From: Pseudobdellovibrionaceae bacterium
GTDB taxonomy: Bacteria > Bdellovibrionota > Bdellovibrionia > Bdellovibrionales > JAMPXM01
Reading direction: 5' to 3'
Length of the DNA: 6,649 bases
Assembly: GCA_913776405.1 (NCBI GenBank)
Contig: CAJYOV010000594.1
Coordinates: 1 to 6,649 of the forward strand
Of the stretch, positions 5,615 through 6,649 are shown piece by piece. Made by a program: the position numbers and the translations under genes. How positions within the stretch are numbered: the first letter of the stretch is position 1; the number at the start of each line of letters is the position of its first letter. The notes below the pieces were generated by a model. It was not told the DNA's origin. It ran no database searches and worked only from the letters and a program-made list of their open reading frames with translations.

Positions 5615-6649
5615 TTACAAAGCGGAATGGGGGAAGTTGCAGATGAATTCGGAGCCCTGGCCGAGCTTCGAGACGACGCGGATCGAGCCACCGTGTTTGA
5701 GCATGATGTGCTTCACGATTGCGAGGCCCAGACCTGTGCCGCCTTGCTCACGCGATCGACCGGCGTCAACGCGGTAAAAGCGCTCGAACAACCGCGCGTG
5801 GTGTTCAGGTGGAATGCCGGCGCCGTTATCTTTCACTCGTAGATTCACGGAGTCACCGTCGAGTTCCCAGGTGACGTCGATGGCGCTGCCTTCGGGTGTA
5901 TATTTAATCGCGTTGTCGATCAGATTTGTCGTCACCTGTTCGAGTCTGCGTGAGTCGGCCATCAGCTGACCAGCTTGGTCGTGCACGCGAATGGTCTGCC
6001 TACGAGTGGCCCTGCGCGTTTCGACGCTTCGAAGCGCGTGCTCAGTGACATCCTTGGTTGAAACGACTGTCTTAGCGAGTTCGGCACCCTGCTCTAACGT
6101 CGAGAGATCCAAGAGGTCATTCACCAAGAAGATCAATCGATCGACGTTCTTCGAGATGATTTCGATAAAGGGCTGAGCGCCGTCATAACGATCGTTTTTA
6201 AAATCGTCTTTTAAGGTCTCGACGTAACCTTTTATGTTCGTGATGGGCGTACGCAATTCATGTGAGGCGTTGCCAACGAACTCAATGCGAATCTGCTCGG
6301 CTTGCTTCAGCTCCGTCACGTCATGGAAAATGCCGACGACACCGAAGACATCGCCCGACTCGTTATCACGAAGGGGCGCAATCGAAATCGAGAAAACCCG
6401 TGGGATGTTCGTGCTCGACTTCGTGTGCAGGCTTGCACTCACCGTCTTCCGTTCGCCCGTTCGCAAACATTCGCGGTACGCACTTAAGACGTCTGGCGAT
6501 CGGAACATCTCACTCAGCGAGGGGCGTCTGCCTTCACGCTCTTTGCCGCCGAACAAAAGTGCAAATTGCGGGTTGAAGAAGAGAGGGTTCTCATCTTCTC
6601 CTACGGCAAGAATGGCATCTGAAACCGCGCCGATCAGCGCTGAGAGTTC
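5615..6649 (-). CDS. phoR: PhoR-like sensor histidine kinase, 5'-truncated by window edge
   Basis: The frame stays open to the window edge, so the TTG at 6556 is internal. 344 residues are visible. Residues 1 to about 110 form a PAS domain (SDAILAVGEDENPLFFN near the start), ending in a VVGIFHDVTELKQAE linker. The HisKA domain follows with the H-box NASHELRTPITNIKGY, the phosphorylated His being residue 130 (bases 6260-6262). The HATPase domain has the N-box NLIDNAIKYTPEG (from about 242), the G1 box DNGAGIP (274-280), the F-box FERFYRVD and the G2 box GGTGLGLA (303-310). All catalytic motifs are intact. The order and wording match PhoR, the phosphate-responsive kinase that pairs with PhoB, but other PAS kinases look similar and no response regulator gene is visible; the upstream side lies outside the window. 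Membrane segments, if any, would also lie upstream. The two secreted-protein genes follow on the same strand, after a 43-base gap. Confidence 0.85.
   Translation of the reverse strand, partial: ELSALIGAVSDAILAVGEDENPLFFNPQFALLFGGKEREGRRPSLSEMFRSPDVLSAYRECLRTGERKTVSASLHTKSSTNIPRVFSISIAPLRDNESGDVFGVVGIFHDVTELKQAEQIRIEFVGNASHELRTPITNIKGYVETLKDDFKNDRYDGAQPFIEIISKNVDRLIFLVNDLLDLSTLEQGAELAKTVVSTKDVTEHALRSVETRRATRRQTIRVHDQAGQLMADSRRLEQVTTNLIDNAIKYTPEGSAIDVTWELDGDSVNLRVKDNGAGIPPEHHARLFERFYRVDAGRSREQGGTGLGLAIVKHIMLKHGGSIRVVSKLGQGSEFICNFPHSAL

Noticed and set aside
6554..6556. TTG as start of the sensor kinase
   Set aside because: The frame continues to the window edge and codes for the beginning of a PAS domain, so the start is outside the window.

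Overview
The window is a gene-dense chromosomal stretch from a Gram-negative bacterium. Base composition is moderate (roughly half G+C, by eye). Three proteins carry Sec-type signal peptides, there is a PhoR-type sensor kinase, and starts include ATG, GTG and TTG. Nothing identifies the species. The mix of secreted, lineage-specific proteins with a COQ4-like protein fits a proteobacterium or a Bdellovibrionota-type predator lineage, but this is only an inference. There are no RNA genes, insertion sequences, CRISPR arrays or long repeats.

Left part (plus strand, 1-1440): the 3' portion of an AAA_28-type P-loop NTPase whose Walker A end lies outside the window, followed after 4 bases by a secreted alpha/beta-hydrolase of the esterase type. 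Spacing and strand make these two a probable operon. The esterase gene runs tail-to-tail into the minus-strand block, and the two stop regions overlap by 12 bases.

Right part (minus strand, 6649 down to 1429), in order of transcription: a PhoR-like PAS/HisKA/HATPase sensor kinase (5' end outside the window); a 657-residue secreted protein with an HELGH zinc-peptidase motif; a small secreted protein of unknown family whose TTG start overlaps the peptidase stop (TTGA); a 113-base gap; a FabD-like acyltransferase that keeps the Ser-His dyad but has lost the malonyl-binding Arg and two conserved Gln; and a COQ4-family protein with the full HDxxH-x11-E motif, joined to the acyltransferase by an ATGA overlap. 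I revised two starts: GTG at 2969 for the acyltransferase and ATG at 2064 for the COQ4-like protein.

The most interesting unit is the translationally coupled pair of an atypical acyltransferase and a COQ4-like protein. It suggests a small enzymatic module acting on a quinone-like or acyl-carrier-bound substrate. The second is the coupled pair of a secreted metallopeptidase-like protein and a small secreted partner next to a PhoR-like kinase. The gene calls are well supported, but the functions proposed for both pairs are inference.
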